Assembly (NCBI GenBank): GCA_032073245.1
Contig: DAMANX010000006.1
Location: forward strand, 123,020 to 187,019
Direction: 5' to 3'
Source: QVMG01 sp032073245
Lineage (GTDB): Bacteria > Bacteroidota > Bacteroidia > Bacteroidales > Tannerellaceae
Length of the DNA stretch: 64,000 nucleotides
In this document: positions 51,650-60,296 of the stretch, piece by piece
Layout of the letters: the number at the start of each line of letters is the position of its first letter
Numbering within the stretch: position 1 is the stretch's first letter
Position numbers and translations under genes: made by a program
Notes under the pieces: generated by a model
What the model was told of the DNA's origin: nothing
The model's database searches: none
The model's input: only the letters and a program-made list of their open reading frames with translations

Positions 51650-52744
51650 ATGATGAAAACGAAAGAAGAATTATTGCAAATCCTTGACCAGTTTCCACTG
51701 GAAGGTAAAGTAACAGAAGTAGAAGCGTTTGGTAACGGACATATCAATGATACATTGAAAGTTGTGACCGACGACGGAAAAGCAAAGTATATATTGCAAC
51801 GGATCAACCATAATATTTTTACGAATGTAGATATGTTGCAACAGAATATCTATATCGTTACTTCTCATATTCGTAAGAAACTCGAAGAAAAAGGCGAAAC
51901 AGATATTGATCGTAAGGTATTAACTTTCCTTCCAACCAAAGACAATAAGTTGTATTATTTCGATGGAGATAGTTACTGGCGTGTATGTCTTATGATTTCT
52001 AATAGTAAGAGTTATGAAGAAGTAACTCCTGAGAAATCGTATGAAGCGGGATTGGCTTTTGGTGATTTCCAATCTATGTTAGCTGATGTTCCGGACGGAG
52101 CATTGGGAGAAACTATTCCAAATTTCCATAATATGGAATTCCGCTTGGAACAATTCCATGATGCAGTTGCTGCAAATGCTGCGGGACGCCTTGAAGAAGT
52201 AAAAGACCTGGTTGATGAAATCGAGAAACGTGCAAAAGCGATGTGTATTCAGGAAGATCTTTATCGTGAAGGAAAACTGAAAAAACGTGTAAATCATTGT
52301 GATACCAAGGTAAACAATATTTTGTTTGATGAAGATGGAAAGGTGCTTTGCGTAATTGACCTTGATACCGTTATGCCTGGTTTCGTCCTTTCTGATATTG
52401 GCGACTTTATCCGTACAGGAGCAAATACCGGAGCTGAAGATGATAAAAATCTTGATAATGTAAATGTAAATATCCCAATCTTTGAAGCATATACCCGCGG
52501 ATATATGGAAAAAGCAAAATCATTCCTGACCCCTCAGGAAATATCAATGCTTCCTTATGGCGGACGTTTGCTGACATATATGCAAACAGTGCGTTTCCTA
52601 ACGGATTATATCAATGGAGATACTTATTATAAGATCCATTATCCGGAACATAACCTGGTGCGTACAAAGGCTCAATTTAAATTATTGCAAAGCTTGGAAG
52701 AGCATGCCGCAGAAATGGATGGATTTATGAAGCAGTGGATGTAA
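51650..52744 (+). CDS. Sugar kinase of the aminoglycoside-phosphotransferase fold (NahK-like)
   Basis: The 364-residue protein has an APH-type kinase fold: the catalytic loop is VNHCDTKVNNILFD (Asp and Asn), followed by the metal-binding VIDLDTVMPG. YILQRINHNIF and the glycine-rich GNGHINDT form the nucleotide lobe. Close family members include N-acetylhexosamine 1-kinase, which makes sugar-1-phosphates. Substrate specificity is inferred only, and no galacto-N-biose pathway gene is adjacent. Confidence 0.85.
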   Translation: MMKTKEELLQILDQFPLEGKVTEVEAFGNGHINDTLKVVTDDGKAKYILQRINHNIFTNVDMLQQNIYIVTSHIRKKLEEKGETDIDRKVLTFLPTKDNKLYYFDGDSYWRVCLMISNSKSYEEVTPEKSYEAGLAFGDFQSMLADVPDGALGETIPNFHNMEFRLEQFHDAVAANAAGRLEEVKDLVDEIEKRAKAMCIQEDLYREGKLKKRVNHCDTKVNNILFDEDGKVLCVIDLDTVMPGFVLSDIGDFIRTGANTGAEDDKNLDNVNVNIPIFEAYTRGYMEKAKSFLTPQEISMLPYGGRLLTYMQTVRFLTDYINGDTYYKIHYPEHNLVRTKAQFKLLQSLEEHAAEMDGFMKQWM

Positions 52745-52764
52745 TATCACGATATTATATAATT

Positions 52765-52794
52765 AAAGGTGGTCCATACGGATCACCTTTTTTG
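52765..52794 (+). terminator. Terminator of the NahK-like gene
   Basis: AAAGGTGGTCC pairs with GGATCACCTTT (one wobble), then TTTTG. Confidence 0.88.
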
Positions 52795-52878
52795 TTATTA
52801 AATAGTTCGTTACTTTAGCTGTGGGCTTTGTTACATAATACAGTGTGTTCGTAGATGGCAAGGGAGTTGAAGAATTGT

Positions 52879-54177
52879 CTAAAATAATATCTTAAACCGC
52901 GTCAGTCCATCCGGATAAGTACGAAGCGAAAAAGTACAATGATGCTTTTGCAGGATTTCACGTATCACAGTTAAGCCAATGCCTTGTCCGTTGGGTTTAG
53001 AAGAGAAGAAGGGGCTAAAGAGCTTTGTTTCTGTTTCTTTATCGATACCTTTTCCAGTATCAGCAATTTCTAGAGTAACAGGAAAATTGGTCGTACGGAT
53101 GTAGATATGACCGTCGGAACCAATGGATTCAGCAGCGTTTTTAATAATGTTGACCAATACTTGTTCAAATAATGTATTGTCCAAAGAAACATTGGGGGGA
53201 TTTTTAGCCAGGTCCATTGAAATTTCAATATTACGATTCTGACAGATCGTTTCCATGAAACGCTTACTAGAAATGACAACTTCATTGAGATCATGCCGGC
53301 GCTTTTGAGGTTCGGGAATGCGTACAACATCAGCAAAGTTAGTAATGAATTGGCTCATACGATAACACCGTTCGATTGAAACCCGTAATACTTCACTTAC
53401 GTCTTCCATATTCTCCATCTCCTGGAAAGAATTATCTAATGTGTCCAAAGTAGATGTGATACCTGCTGTTGTATTATTAACCTCATGAGCAATCATTCGG
53501 ATCACTTTTTCATAAGCTTTCTTTTCTGCTTTAAATACTTCTTCAGTGAGAGATTCAACCAAATAAAAGGAGTGGTGAAATCCACGATCTATAAAAGAAG
53601 AATGTGTGCATTTATAAATATTTGCATCATTCAGACGGATCGTTTGCGATTCATAGAGAGGAATATTTATTAATTCTATGGTAAGTGGAGAATCTATTTC
53701 TATAAGCTCTTTTCCAATCACCTCATCATCCAAAAGATTGCCGAATATTTGACAAGCCGTTTTATTAGCTGATTGTATCTTTCCATCCAGATCGAGTATA
53801 ATAACGCCTAGGGGAGAAGCATTGATCAATAAATCAAGAAAATGATTTTGTTCCCTCAAATGCAAACGTTCATTTTTAAGTTGTTCCATCATTTTATTGA
53901 AAACCTCCACGACCTTATCTGCTTCTGTTTGGCCTACAAAACCAAGACGGGAACTAAAATCCTGTTCACGCAAAAGCTCCATACCATTACCAATAATATG
54001 CAGAGGTTTTACGATACGATGATAAAATGCGATAAGATAGATAATGGTCAATAAAACCAAACCTTCTACCAAAAAGAATTTAAATGTAGATGTGGAATAA
54101 AAGGCATTATAAGTGAGGATTCCTATTGTTGTTAACAATAGAATCGTCAATATCCAGAATAACCCTTTTAATTTCAT
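52879..54177 (-). CDS. Sensor histidine kinase (NtrB-like)
   Basis: This 432-residue protein has two membrane helices (residues ~5-23 and 33-51) separated by only ~9 outside residues, a HAMP region (~52-105), a PAS domain (~112-190), a phosphoacceptor helix with IAHEVNN (H231) and an ATPase domain with N, G1 (ADTGKGIDK) and G2 (GQGIGLTVI) boxes. The tiny periplasmic loop suggests sensing in the membrane or cytosol. It is last in an operon with a sigma-54 response regulator three bases away, so the two form a pair. Confidence 0.94.
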   Translation of the reverse strand: MKLKGLFWILTILLLTTIGILTYNAFYSTSTFKFFLVEGLVLLTIIYLIAFYHRIVKPLHIIGNGMELLREQDFSSRLGFVGQTEADKVVEVFNKMMEQLKNERLHLREQNHFLDLLINASPLGVIILDLDGKIQSANKTACQIFGNLLDDEVIGKELIEIDSPLTIELINIPLYESQTIRLNDANIYKCTHSSFIDRGFHHSFYLVESLTEEVFKAEKKAYEKVIRMIAHEVNNTTAGITSTLDTLDNSFQEMENMEDVSEVLRVSIERCYRMSQFITNFADVVRIPEPQKRRHDLNEVVISSKRFMETICQNRNIEISMDLAKNPPNVSLDNTLFEQVLVNIIKNAAESIGSDGHIYIRTTNFPVTLEIADTGKGIDKETETKLFSPFFSSKPNGQGIGLTVIREILQKHHCTFSLRTYPDGLTRFKILF

Positions 54178-54179
54178 CG

Positions 54180-55571
54180 TTATTTATCTGTTTCTATGCC
54201 ATACTTCTCTAACCGGCGATATAATGCAGCCCTACTAATTCCTAATGCTGAGGCAACATGTGAAAGATTTCCTTTGTGTGTATCCAGCGCCTGTAGGATT
54301 GTTTGTTTTTCAATTTCATCTAAGGTCATTCCTTCAAAAGGTTTTGAGGTAGTAATTGCCCCATCAGAAGAATTCATAGACTGTCCTTTGAAATCATTTG
54401 CGTTTAATATAGATTTACCAGAGACCAGCATAGTACGCTCCACAAGATTCTTTAATTCTCTGATATTACCAGGGAATGGTAATTTCTGAAGATAGGTATA
54501 TGCATCAGAGGAAAAATCTATGCGGGGCAGTCCATTCGTTTCAGATTGCTTATCAGCAAAATAACGGGCCAGTAAAGGAATATCGTCTGTTCGCTCACGT
54601 AAAGCAGGAAGATGAATTGTAATCAGATTGATTCTGTAAAATAAATCTTCCCGGAAACTTCGTGAAGCAACCATTTCCTTTAAATCACGGTTGGTTGCAC
54701 TAACCACGCGAATGTCTACTTTGCGGGGACGACTATCACCCAGTACTTCGAATGTTTGGTCTTGAAGTACACGAAGCAATTTGACCTGACAGGATAATTC
54801 CAGATCTCCTATTTCATCCAAAAAAATAGTTCCTTTATTTGCCATTTCAAAACGTCCCGTACGATCAATATAAGCATCAGTAAATGCCCCTTTTTTATGG
54901 CCGAACATTTCACTCTCAAAGAGGCTTTGTGAGAGGCCTCCTAAATTTACTTTTACAAAAGGTTCTTTTTTTCGGGGACTATAATTGTGGATAGCTTCCG
55001 CAATTAATTCTTTTCCCGTACCACTTTCACCGGTTATTAACACAGATGCATTTGTGGGTGCTATACGTGATACAGTTCCTAATAAGTTTAAAAGATCAGC
55101 ATTTTGTCCGATTATCTTATCGAACTGATGAACCGAAGCTCCCCCTTTTCTATTAAGAGGTTGCTGCTGCTCTTTGTTTTGCTCACTTAATTCAATAGCC
55201 GTACGGATTGTGTTGAGTAAAACAAGGTTGTTCCAGGGTTTTGTTATGAAATCAAAAGCACCGGCTTGCATACCCTGTACAGCTAGAGATATAGAACCCC
55301 ATGCGGTCATGAGTATAACTGGCACTTCCGGACGGAAGATTCGAATTTGCTTCAATAATTGAATACCTTCTTCACCGGAAGTGGTCAGGGTGAAATTCAT
55401 ATCCAACAAAATTAGCTGAGGGGTAGTAGAACGTACCACATCTAATGCTTCTGTCGGTCCGGGAACCGCTTTTGATTCATATCCTGCGCGCTTCAATAGG
55501 AAAGTAAGTGAAGAACGAACTACAGCATCATCATCTACTATTAATATCATAGAATTATTTTTGATGATCAA
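54180..55571 (-). CDS. Sigma-54-dependent response regulator (NtrC family)
   Basis: The 463-residue activator has a receiver domain (DDD at 13-15, phospho-acceptor D57, Lys111), an AAA+ domain with Walker A GESGTGKE (181-188), the sigma-54 contact motif GAFTDA (228-233) and Walker B TIFLDEIG, and a Fis-type HTH (LSHVASALGISRAALYRRLEK). It turns on RpoN-dependent promoters when phosphorylated. A sigma-54-like promoter and a palindrome precede the tolC gene at the head of this same gene run, which implies autoregulation. Confidence 0.96.
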   Translation of the reverse strand: MIIKNNSMILIVDDDAVVRSSLTFLLKRAGYESKAVPGPTEALDVVRSTTPQLILLDMNFTLTTSGEEGIQLLKQIRIFRPEVPVILMTAWGSISLAVQGMQAGAFDFITKPWNNLVLLNTIRTAIELSEQNKEQQQPLNRKGGASVHQFDKIIGQNADLLNLLGTVSRIAPTNASVLITGESGTGKELIAEAIHNYSPRKKEPFVKVNLGGLSQSLFESEMFGHKKGAFTDAYIDRTGRFEMANKGTIFLDEIGDLELSCQVKLLRVLQDQTFEVLGDSRPRKVDIRVVSATNRDLKEMVASRSFREDLFYRINLITIHLPALRERTDDIPLLARYFADKQSETNGLPRIDFSSDAYTYLQKLPFPGNIRELKNLVERTMLVSGKSILNANDFKGQSMNSSDGAITTSKPFEGMTLDEIEKQTILQALDTHKGNLSHVASALGISRAALYRRLEKYGIETDK

Positions 55572-55622
55572 AGTTACATGAATTATTTCATAAACACCAA
55601 TAATATATGTTATAGATATTTA

Positions 55623-56246
55623 TCAATTAGCAGGGAAGAATATCCGATCATTTTCAATCCTTATGTTCACAGGCTTACCATAAAGTAGATTAGGTTCAAG
55701 CTTAGGGAAGTGCTTCATGGCTTCCCGGGCTTCTTCTGTTATCTTTTTATTACTACCACTCACCTTTATATCCTGAATTTTTCCTTCCTTATTAATTGTA
55801 TAGCTTAAAAGAGCCTCTCCTTTTGTTTTTAGGTGTTCCTGAATTCCTTTATTGTAAAATAGGCCTATTTTCTCATTATTGTTTTTATTCCTTTCAACAA
55901 CTAATCTACTTAAGATTGATTCACCAGTCAGCTTTTCTAATAAAATTTGTTCATTGTCCTTTATTTTTCCGGTTAAATATTGTGGAATATAACCTTCACA
56001 ATAGACTATTGCACCATCCTTTTTTGTATGCATAGAATATGAAAACTCTCCTTTTTCATTAGCATAATAGGTTTGAGATTTTCCATCATTGCCCCCATGT
56101 ACTATATAGGCGTGTGGTAAAGGAGCTTTCTCCTCATTTACTATTTGACAAGTTAATGTATACACATAGCCCGAATGTTCATCTTGTCCGAAAACAGTAA
56201 GACAAGTGGCAATAATTATTAAGAATGTAATTTTGAATTTGTTCAT
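55623..56246 (-). CDS. Periplasmic protein with TonB-like C-terminal domain
   Basis: The 207-residue protein has a signal peptide (residues 1-20, LIIATCLTVFG). A beta-rich N-terminal half of carboxypeptidase-regulatory type (CQIVNEEKAPLPHAYIVHGG) follows, then a TonB C-terminal-like segment (ALLSYTINKEGKIQDIKVSGS, EEAREAMKHFPKLEPNLLYGKPV). It has no obvious membrane anchor for energy transduction, so it may be a soluble relative. It lies between tolC and the response regulator gene in the same direction. Confidence 0.8.
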   Translation of the reverse strand: MNKFKITFLIIIATCLTVFGQDEHSGYVYTLTCQIVNEEKAPLPHAYIVHGGNDGKSQTYYANEKGEFSYSMHTKKDGAIVYCEGYIPQYLTGKIKDNEQILLEKLTGESILSRLVVERNKNNNEKIGLFYNKGIQEHLKTKGEALLSYTINKEGKIQDIKVSGSNKKITEEAREAMKHFPKLEPNLLYGKPVNIRIENDRIFFPAN

Positions 56247-56264
56247 GATTAATTAATCTTTGAT

Positions 56265-57749
56265 TTATTTTCTGATGATTTCCTCAAAATCGGCATCCAA
56301 TGTCCGGTTATTAAGAAAATCATAGAGAGTTAGACTACGTATATTATAATAATACTTCCAATAGTTATAGAGCTCCATAATATGTTTCTGTTTGGCACTA
56401 TCTTTTGAATTCTGGGCATCATTGAGGTCCAGAATCGTGATTTTTCCAATCAGAAAAGTTTCAATGGATGTATTGTAGCGTTTCTCGGCAAGTTCATCTA
56501 CTTCATAAGCAATCTCAAGTTGAGCTGCTTGATTATTAAAATTTTCTACTAGCAGGAAAATATTCTGATTGAATGTCATTTGTTCTTGTCGGGCACGTGA
56601 AACCACAACATCCCGATTCGATTCAGCCACTTTTACTTTCCCTTTTCGCTTACCCCAATCCAAAATAGGTATATTTACACCAACTTCTACAATTTGATTG
56701 TTTTTAAGTCCCCGGTAGGCATCTGCCATAACCTGATCATTCCCGGTATATCCTATAGATGCGAAAAGATTTATACTTCTTCGGTTACCTTTGGCGATGG
56801 CAACATCATAGTCTGCTTCTAGTTGGTTCACAAGTATTCTTTTAGCAAATGAATTATTCTCCAGAGCTTTTTCCAGTACTTCCTGATAACTCATTCGTAC
56901 GTTTGGAGCTAACTCCGGTAGTATTGGTTCAACAATATCCTGTTCACTTAATCCCAGAAAAGCACTCAATTGAAACATACTGGCATTTAAAGTGGATTGC
57001 TTTTCTGTAACTAATCCCTTGGCTTGTAGAGCAGATTGTTTCAAGCGCATCAATTCTGTTTCTGAGATGTGCCCTATACCTTTTCGTGCAACAGCTATGT
57101 CGTAAAGTTTATTTGCATTTTCCAGATTTTGTTCCGCATTTTTTAGATTTTCTCTTGAAAGAATAAGATCAAAGAAATAACCTATAGTCTTGATAGTGAC
57201 AAGTTCAACACTTTCTATATACGATGCCTTTGCTTCCTGGTAACGAACAGGCTCGATGCGGCGATGCCATTTCTGATTATTTACTCCGAATATGGGTTGT
57301 TTTAATGTCAGCCCAACCGGAACACTCATAAACTCATTATATGCTCCGCCTCCCAATTGACGAGTAAAGTCAAGAGAAGTATTCAGTGATATTTCACCAC
57401 CTGTAAGCGCTATGTTTTGTTTGATGGAAAGTTCTCCTGTTAGTGCCATCGAATTATTGCGGACATAAGTATAGGCTCCATCATTGTTTTGATATTTATT
57501 ATATCGTTGATAATAATTGGGTAGATAACCCGAAAACGATACTTCAGGTAATTGGTCGGCTCTATGGGTTCTGTATTCCCAATAGGAGGTTTTTAATTCA
57601 TTGAGTGCAACAGCAGCATCCACTGATTGTAATTGAGCTAATTGAATAGCATCTTTTAAAGTTAGTTGCATAACTTGTCCGGGTTCTTGTGCTGTTAGTA
57701 CATTTGTAGTCAACCCTAAACTCACTATAAATAAATATATTTTGTTCAT
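56265..57749 (-). CDS. TolC-family outer-membrane channel
   Basis: The protein of ~494 residues has a signal peptide (MNKIYLFIVSLGLTTNVLTAQ) and the duplicated coiled-coil/beta-barrel pattern of TolC (LTLKDAIQLAQLQSV; NQLEADYDVAIAKGNRR; GVNIPILDWGKRKGKVKVAE). It would form the outer-membrane exit duct of an efflux or secretion system; no inner-membrane pump or adaptor is in the window. I start at ATG 57749: the longer start at 57776 would sit inside the -12 element of the sigma-54-like promoter. Confidence 0.92.
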   Translation of the reverse strand: MNKIYLFIVSLGLTTNVLTAQEPGQVMQLTLKDAIQLAQLQSVDAAVALNELKTSYWEYRTHRADQLPEVSFSGYLPNYYQRYNKYQNNDGAYTYVRNNSMALTGELSIKQNIALTGGEISLNTSLDFTRQLGGGAYNEFMSVPVGLTLKQPIFGVNNQKWHRRIEPVRYQEAKASYIESVELVTIKTIGYFFDLILSRENLKNAEQNLENANKLYDIAVARKGIGHISETELMRLKQSALQAKGLVTEKQSTLNASMFQLSAFLGLSEQDIVEPILPELAPNVRMSYQEVLEKALENNSFAKRILVNQLEADYDVAIAKGNRRSINLFASIGYTGNDQVMADAYRGLKNNQIVEVGVNIPILDWGKRKGKVKVAESNRDVVVSRARQEQMTFNQNIFLLVENFNNQAAQLEIAYEVDELAEKRYNTSIETFLIGKITILDLNDAQNSKDSAKQKHIMELYNYWKYYYNIRSLTLYDFLNNRTLDADFEEIIRK

Positions 57750-57771
57750 CGCATTCTTTTTTACCCTCAAA

Positions 57772-57788
57772 GACAAAAGCTATGCCAA
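57772..57788 (-). promoter_or_regulatory. Sigma-54-type promoter of the tolC operon
   Basis: On the minus strand TTGGCATAGCTTTTGTC matches the RpoN consensus TTGGCACG-N4-TTGCT at 9 of 13 fixed positions, with GG and G at the required N10 spacing. The predicted start site is ~12 bp before ATG 57749. Confidence 0.7.
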
Positions 57789-57830
57789 AAGAATATGTCG
57801 TTGATAGACTGTTATATAACTAAATAAATG

Positions 57831-57856
57831 GTGTCCGATTATGAACACTCTGTCCG
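57831..57856. promoter_or_regulatory. Putative binding site of the NtrC-like regulator
   Basis: GTGTCCGATTATGAACAC (57831-57848) is a palindrome (GTGT..ACAC), followed by a second TGTCCG half-site at 57851-57856. It sits ~70-85 bp upstream of the predicted sigma-54 start site, a normal enhancer distance. Confidence 0.6.
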
Positions 57857-57874
57857 CTTTCAATAGAATGTATT

Positions 57875-57890
57875 TATCGAAAAACGATAA
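57875..57890. promoter_or_regulatory. Operator copy 1 of the DUF2975 operon
   Basis: TATCGAAAAACGATAA, identical to the copy at 57930, lies just upstream of the -33 box. Confidence 0.75.
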
Positions 57891-57895
57891 TTTTA

Positions 57896-57927
57896 TTTGG
57901 ATTATTTAAAAAGAATACATTTCTTTG
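57896..57927 (+). promoter_or_regulatory. Promoter of the DUF2975 operon
   Basis: TTTG (57896-57899), 20 bp, then TTTCTTTG (57920-57927), one mismatch from TAnnTTTG. It is bracketed by twin operators. Confidence 0.65.
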
Positions 57928-57929
57928 CA

Positions 57930-57945
57930 TATCGAAAAACGATAA
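57930..57945. promoter_or_regulatory. Operator copy 2 of the DUF2975 operon
   Basis: A second exact TATCGAAAAACGATAA, 55 bp from the first and overlapping the predicted transcription start. Confidence 0.75.
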
Positions 57946-57977
57946 ATAATACTTGAATAACAATTATAATAAAGATT

Positions 57978-58643
57978 ATGAAGAGACGATTAAATGTGAT
58001 TACATTATTATTGGTTCTAGCCTTTGGATTACACGTGACTGGATCTTTATCAGAAGAATGGGGAGAACATACGGATAGTTTTAAAAGAGGCTATGAGGAG
58101 GGACAAACTTTAGGTGTTGCCGGCGAAAGCACATCCAGAGAATTAGATGAAACTTATTATCTTACTCTTATTCCGAATGATTATTCGATTATGACTGATT
58201 CTGTCTATAATATAAAAACCCAAAGTTGGCTCCCTTCTCGTACGGTACAGACCGTTGTTGCTGCTCCAGCGAAATACAGCCCACTTAGGTCATTAATCAT
58301 TGTACCTTCTGCATTTCTTATGATTGGAGCATTCGTAATGATTGTTATCTGTTTTATAAAACTTATAATAGCAGTTAATAAGTCCATCATTTTTGACTGG
58401 GTGAATGTGAGGAGATTAAGGAAAATGGGAGTGGGTTTTATTATTCTTTTTATAGTCTATATCGGAATGGGATTTTATTATTATTATTTATCTATGGAAG
58501 CTCTCGATATCGCCGGTTATGAAATCAGCAGAAGCGAGGTCTTTTCAACAACTACACTTATCTTAGGTTTAGCTTCATTCCTTATCGCAGAAATATTTTC
58601 AGTAGGCTTACGATTGAAAGAAGAACAAGATCTAACAATATAA
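57978..58643 (+). CDS. DUF2975 membrane protein (1 of 3)
   Basis: The 221-residue protein has four hydrophobic helices: residues ~7-25 (LLLVLAFGLHVTG), ~105-130, ~150-172 and ~188-210. A periplasmic loop between the first two contains SWLPSRTVQT. It ends EIFSVGLRLKEEQDLTI, a cytosolic tail shared with its two neighbours and typical of DUF2975. The function is unknown; DUF2975 genes are almost always paired with a small HTH regulator, as here. It is first in a four-gene operon. Confidence 0.88.
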   Translation: MKRRLNVITLLLVLAFGLHVTGSLSEEWGEHTDSFKRGYEEGQTLGVAGESTSRELDETYYLTLIPNDYSIMTDSVYNIKTQSWLPSRTVQTVVAAPAKYSPLRSLIIVPSAFLMIGAFVMIVICFIKLIIAVNKSIIFDWVNVRRLRKMGVGFIILFIVYIGMGFYYYYLSMEALDIAGYEISRSEVFSTTTLILGLASFLIAEIFSVGLRLKEEQDLTI

Positions 58644-58646
58644 ATT

Positions 58647-59276
58647 ATGGAAAAGAAAAAGATAAATCTAATATCATTCCTCTTGTTATGTATAGTAGTT
58701 ATAGCATTCGGTAATGCAGTAGTAGTAGGAATACGGAGTGGCATATCAAGTACTGAAAATAACTCAGACTTAGAGCAGTGTGATTCAAAACGTATTCCTG
58801 TAAAAGTACGATTGAAAACTGCTAATGGTGGGGAATATCTTTCCACATTCAATAATAATGGAAAAGTAATCCCTTATAGCATAGATACAATTACTACGTA
58901 TGTTGAGAATAATGATTGGAAATATGTCGTAATAGTACCCTCTCTCTTGCTGTTAGCTTTCTGTTTTTTACTAATTGCAATATATAAATTCATCTGTTTT
59001 ATACGGGATATTACAAAGGGCAATATTTTTATAAAGCAGAATTATAAACGATTAAAATGGGTCTCCTGGGCAATGGCACTATTGTTTTTGTATGATACGG
59101 TAAAAGCTTATATGGAATATAATGTTATTGAAAATATTGTATCAATTCCAAATTATCAGCTTGAGTCCTTAAAGTTACACTGGAATGTTTTGTGGGTAGC
59201 TTTAGTTTTCGCCCTCTTTGCACAAGTATTTGCGTTAGGAATTAAGATGAAAGAAGAACAAGAATTAACGATCTGA
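58647..59276 (+). CDS. DUF2975 membrane protein (2 of 3)
   Basis: The 209-residue paralogue of its neighbours has four hydrophobic helices (residues ~8-28, ~92-115, ~132-150 and ~180-200). The second extracytoplasmic loop is short. Its end EVFALGIKMKEEQELTI-like reads QVFALGIKMKEEQELTI. The start codon lies three bases after the previous stop, so translation is probably coupled. Confidence 0.87.
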   Translation: MEKKKINLISFLLLCIVVIAFGNAVVVGIRSGISSTENNSDLEQCDSKRIPVKVRLKTANGGEYLSTFNNNGKVIPYSIDTITTYVENNDWKYVVIVPSLLLLAFCFLLIAIYKFICFIRDITKGNIFIKQNYKRLKWVSWAMALLFLYDTVKAYMEYNVIENIVSIPNYQLESLKLHWNVLWVALVFALFAQVFALGIKMKEEQELTI

Positions 59277-59282
59277 TTTATT

Positions 59283-59774
59283 ATGAAAAAGAAAATGAAT
59301 TTATATTGTGCATTATTGCTTGTTATATGCATGTTAATGCTGGTTTATAATATGGGTGATAGAGCGATGGAATGTTATAATCTTGGAAAAGGGATGTATA
59401 GAGATGTTCCAAATTCAGGTTGGTGGACTACTAAACTATTAGCATGGGGAGTAGATATGCAAGTACTCTTTCTTTGCGGTATAATTTTTGTCCTGATTAT
59501 ACGTAACATCAATAAAGCAATTGTTTTTAGCTGGAAGAATATTCAGCTATTCAGAGTATTGGGAATAGTAATGTTTATTCATTTTATATTGTCTACAGGG
59601 ATCAACTTTATAGATCATTATATACTGGAGACATATAAAGATATACCTTATGAGCTATATACAGGAAATGTTATAGATTATGCTGCTCTTATAGCTAGTG
59701 TGTTTATACTTATAATCGCTGAGGTTTTCGCTGTAGGTTTGCGATTACAGGAAGAACAGGAATTAACCATTTAA
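59283..59774 (+). CDS. DUF2975 membrane protein (3 of 3)
   Basis: The 163-residue, shortest paralogue has helices at residues ~8-24, ~55-75, ~90-112 and ~132-155. It ends EVFAVGLRLQEEQELTI. The reduced loop between helices 1 and 2 accounts for the length difference. It is six bases after the previous gene and ten bases before the HTH gene. Confidence 0.87.
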   Translation: MKKKMNLYCALLLVICMLMLVYNMGDRAMECYNLGKGMYRDVPNSGWWTTKLLAWGVDMQVLFLCGIIFVLIIRNINKAIVFSWKNIQLFRVLGIVMFIHFILSTGINFIDHYILETYKDIPYELYTGNVIDYAALIASVFILIIAEVFAVGLRLQEEQELTI

Positions 59775-59784
59775 CCATTATACT

Positions 59785-59991
59785 ATGCCTATTATTGTAA
59801 ATTTAGATGTGATGATGGCCCGGCGGAAAGTCCAATTGATGGATTTGGCTGAGCGCGTTGATATTACTCCGGCTAACCTTTCAATATTAAAGACAGGTAA
59901 AGCAAAAGCTATACGATTTTCAACCTTAGAAGCAATTTGTAAAGAATTAGACTGCCAGCCGGGTGATATATTGGAATACAAACCTGAGTAG
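59785..59991 (+). CDS. Small Cro/CI-type HTH regulator (YozG-like)
   Basis: This 68-residue protein is a single helix-turn-helix domain: MARRKVQLMDLAERVDITPANLSILKTGKAKAIRFSTLEAICKELDCQPGDILEY. It has no effector domain. As the last gene of the DUF2975 operon it is the likely ligand of the two TATCGAAAAACGATAA sites, and the DUF2975 proteins may in turn control it, for example by holding it at the membrane. That last point is inference from the constant pairing of these families. Confidence 0.92.
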   Translation: MPIIVNLDVMMARRKVQLMDLAERVDITPANLSILKTGKAKAIRFSTLEAICKELDCQPGDILEYKPE

Positions 59992-59999
59992 TTTCTCTA

Positions 60000-60210
60000 A
60001 TATAAAAGTTAAACTTAAATGTTAACATAGATGAATAAATATGTAGTGAATTCAGAATTTCTGTATTGATATTCATAGCACGCGTATGAATTGTGAAAAG
60101 ATTTGTTATAATTTTCATCTTTCACAAAAAAAATCAATTATGTCTGAACAATTTCGTAGGTTTGTTTGTTAATATGTGGAGATAGGATAAGAAAAAAAAG
60201 AATGTTGGTC
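60000..60210. other. Intergenic region before the hybrid sensor
   Basis: AT-rich and non-coding. It contains ATTCATAGCACGCGTATGAAT (60071-60091; written as stem ATTCATA/TATGAAT), possibly the end of the DUF2975 transcript. Confidence 0.45.
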
Positions 60211-60243
60211 CTTGCCTATTTCCGTAAACATATACTACATTTG
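60211..60243 (+). promoter_or_regulatory. Promoter of the hybrid sensor gene
   Basis: CTTG (60211-60214), 21 bp, TACATTTG (60236-60243), ~50 bp before ATG 60297. Confidence 0.7.
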
Positions 60244-60296
60244 TAAAAAAATGCGATAGTGTGCGGCATAAAATAAGTATTCTAGTTAGCAAATCC

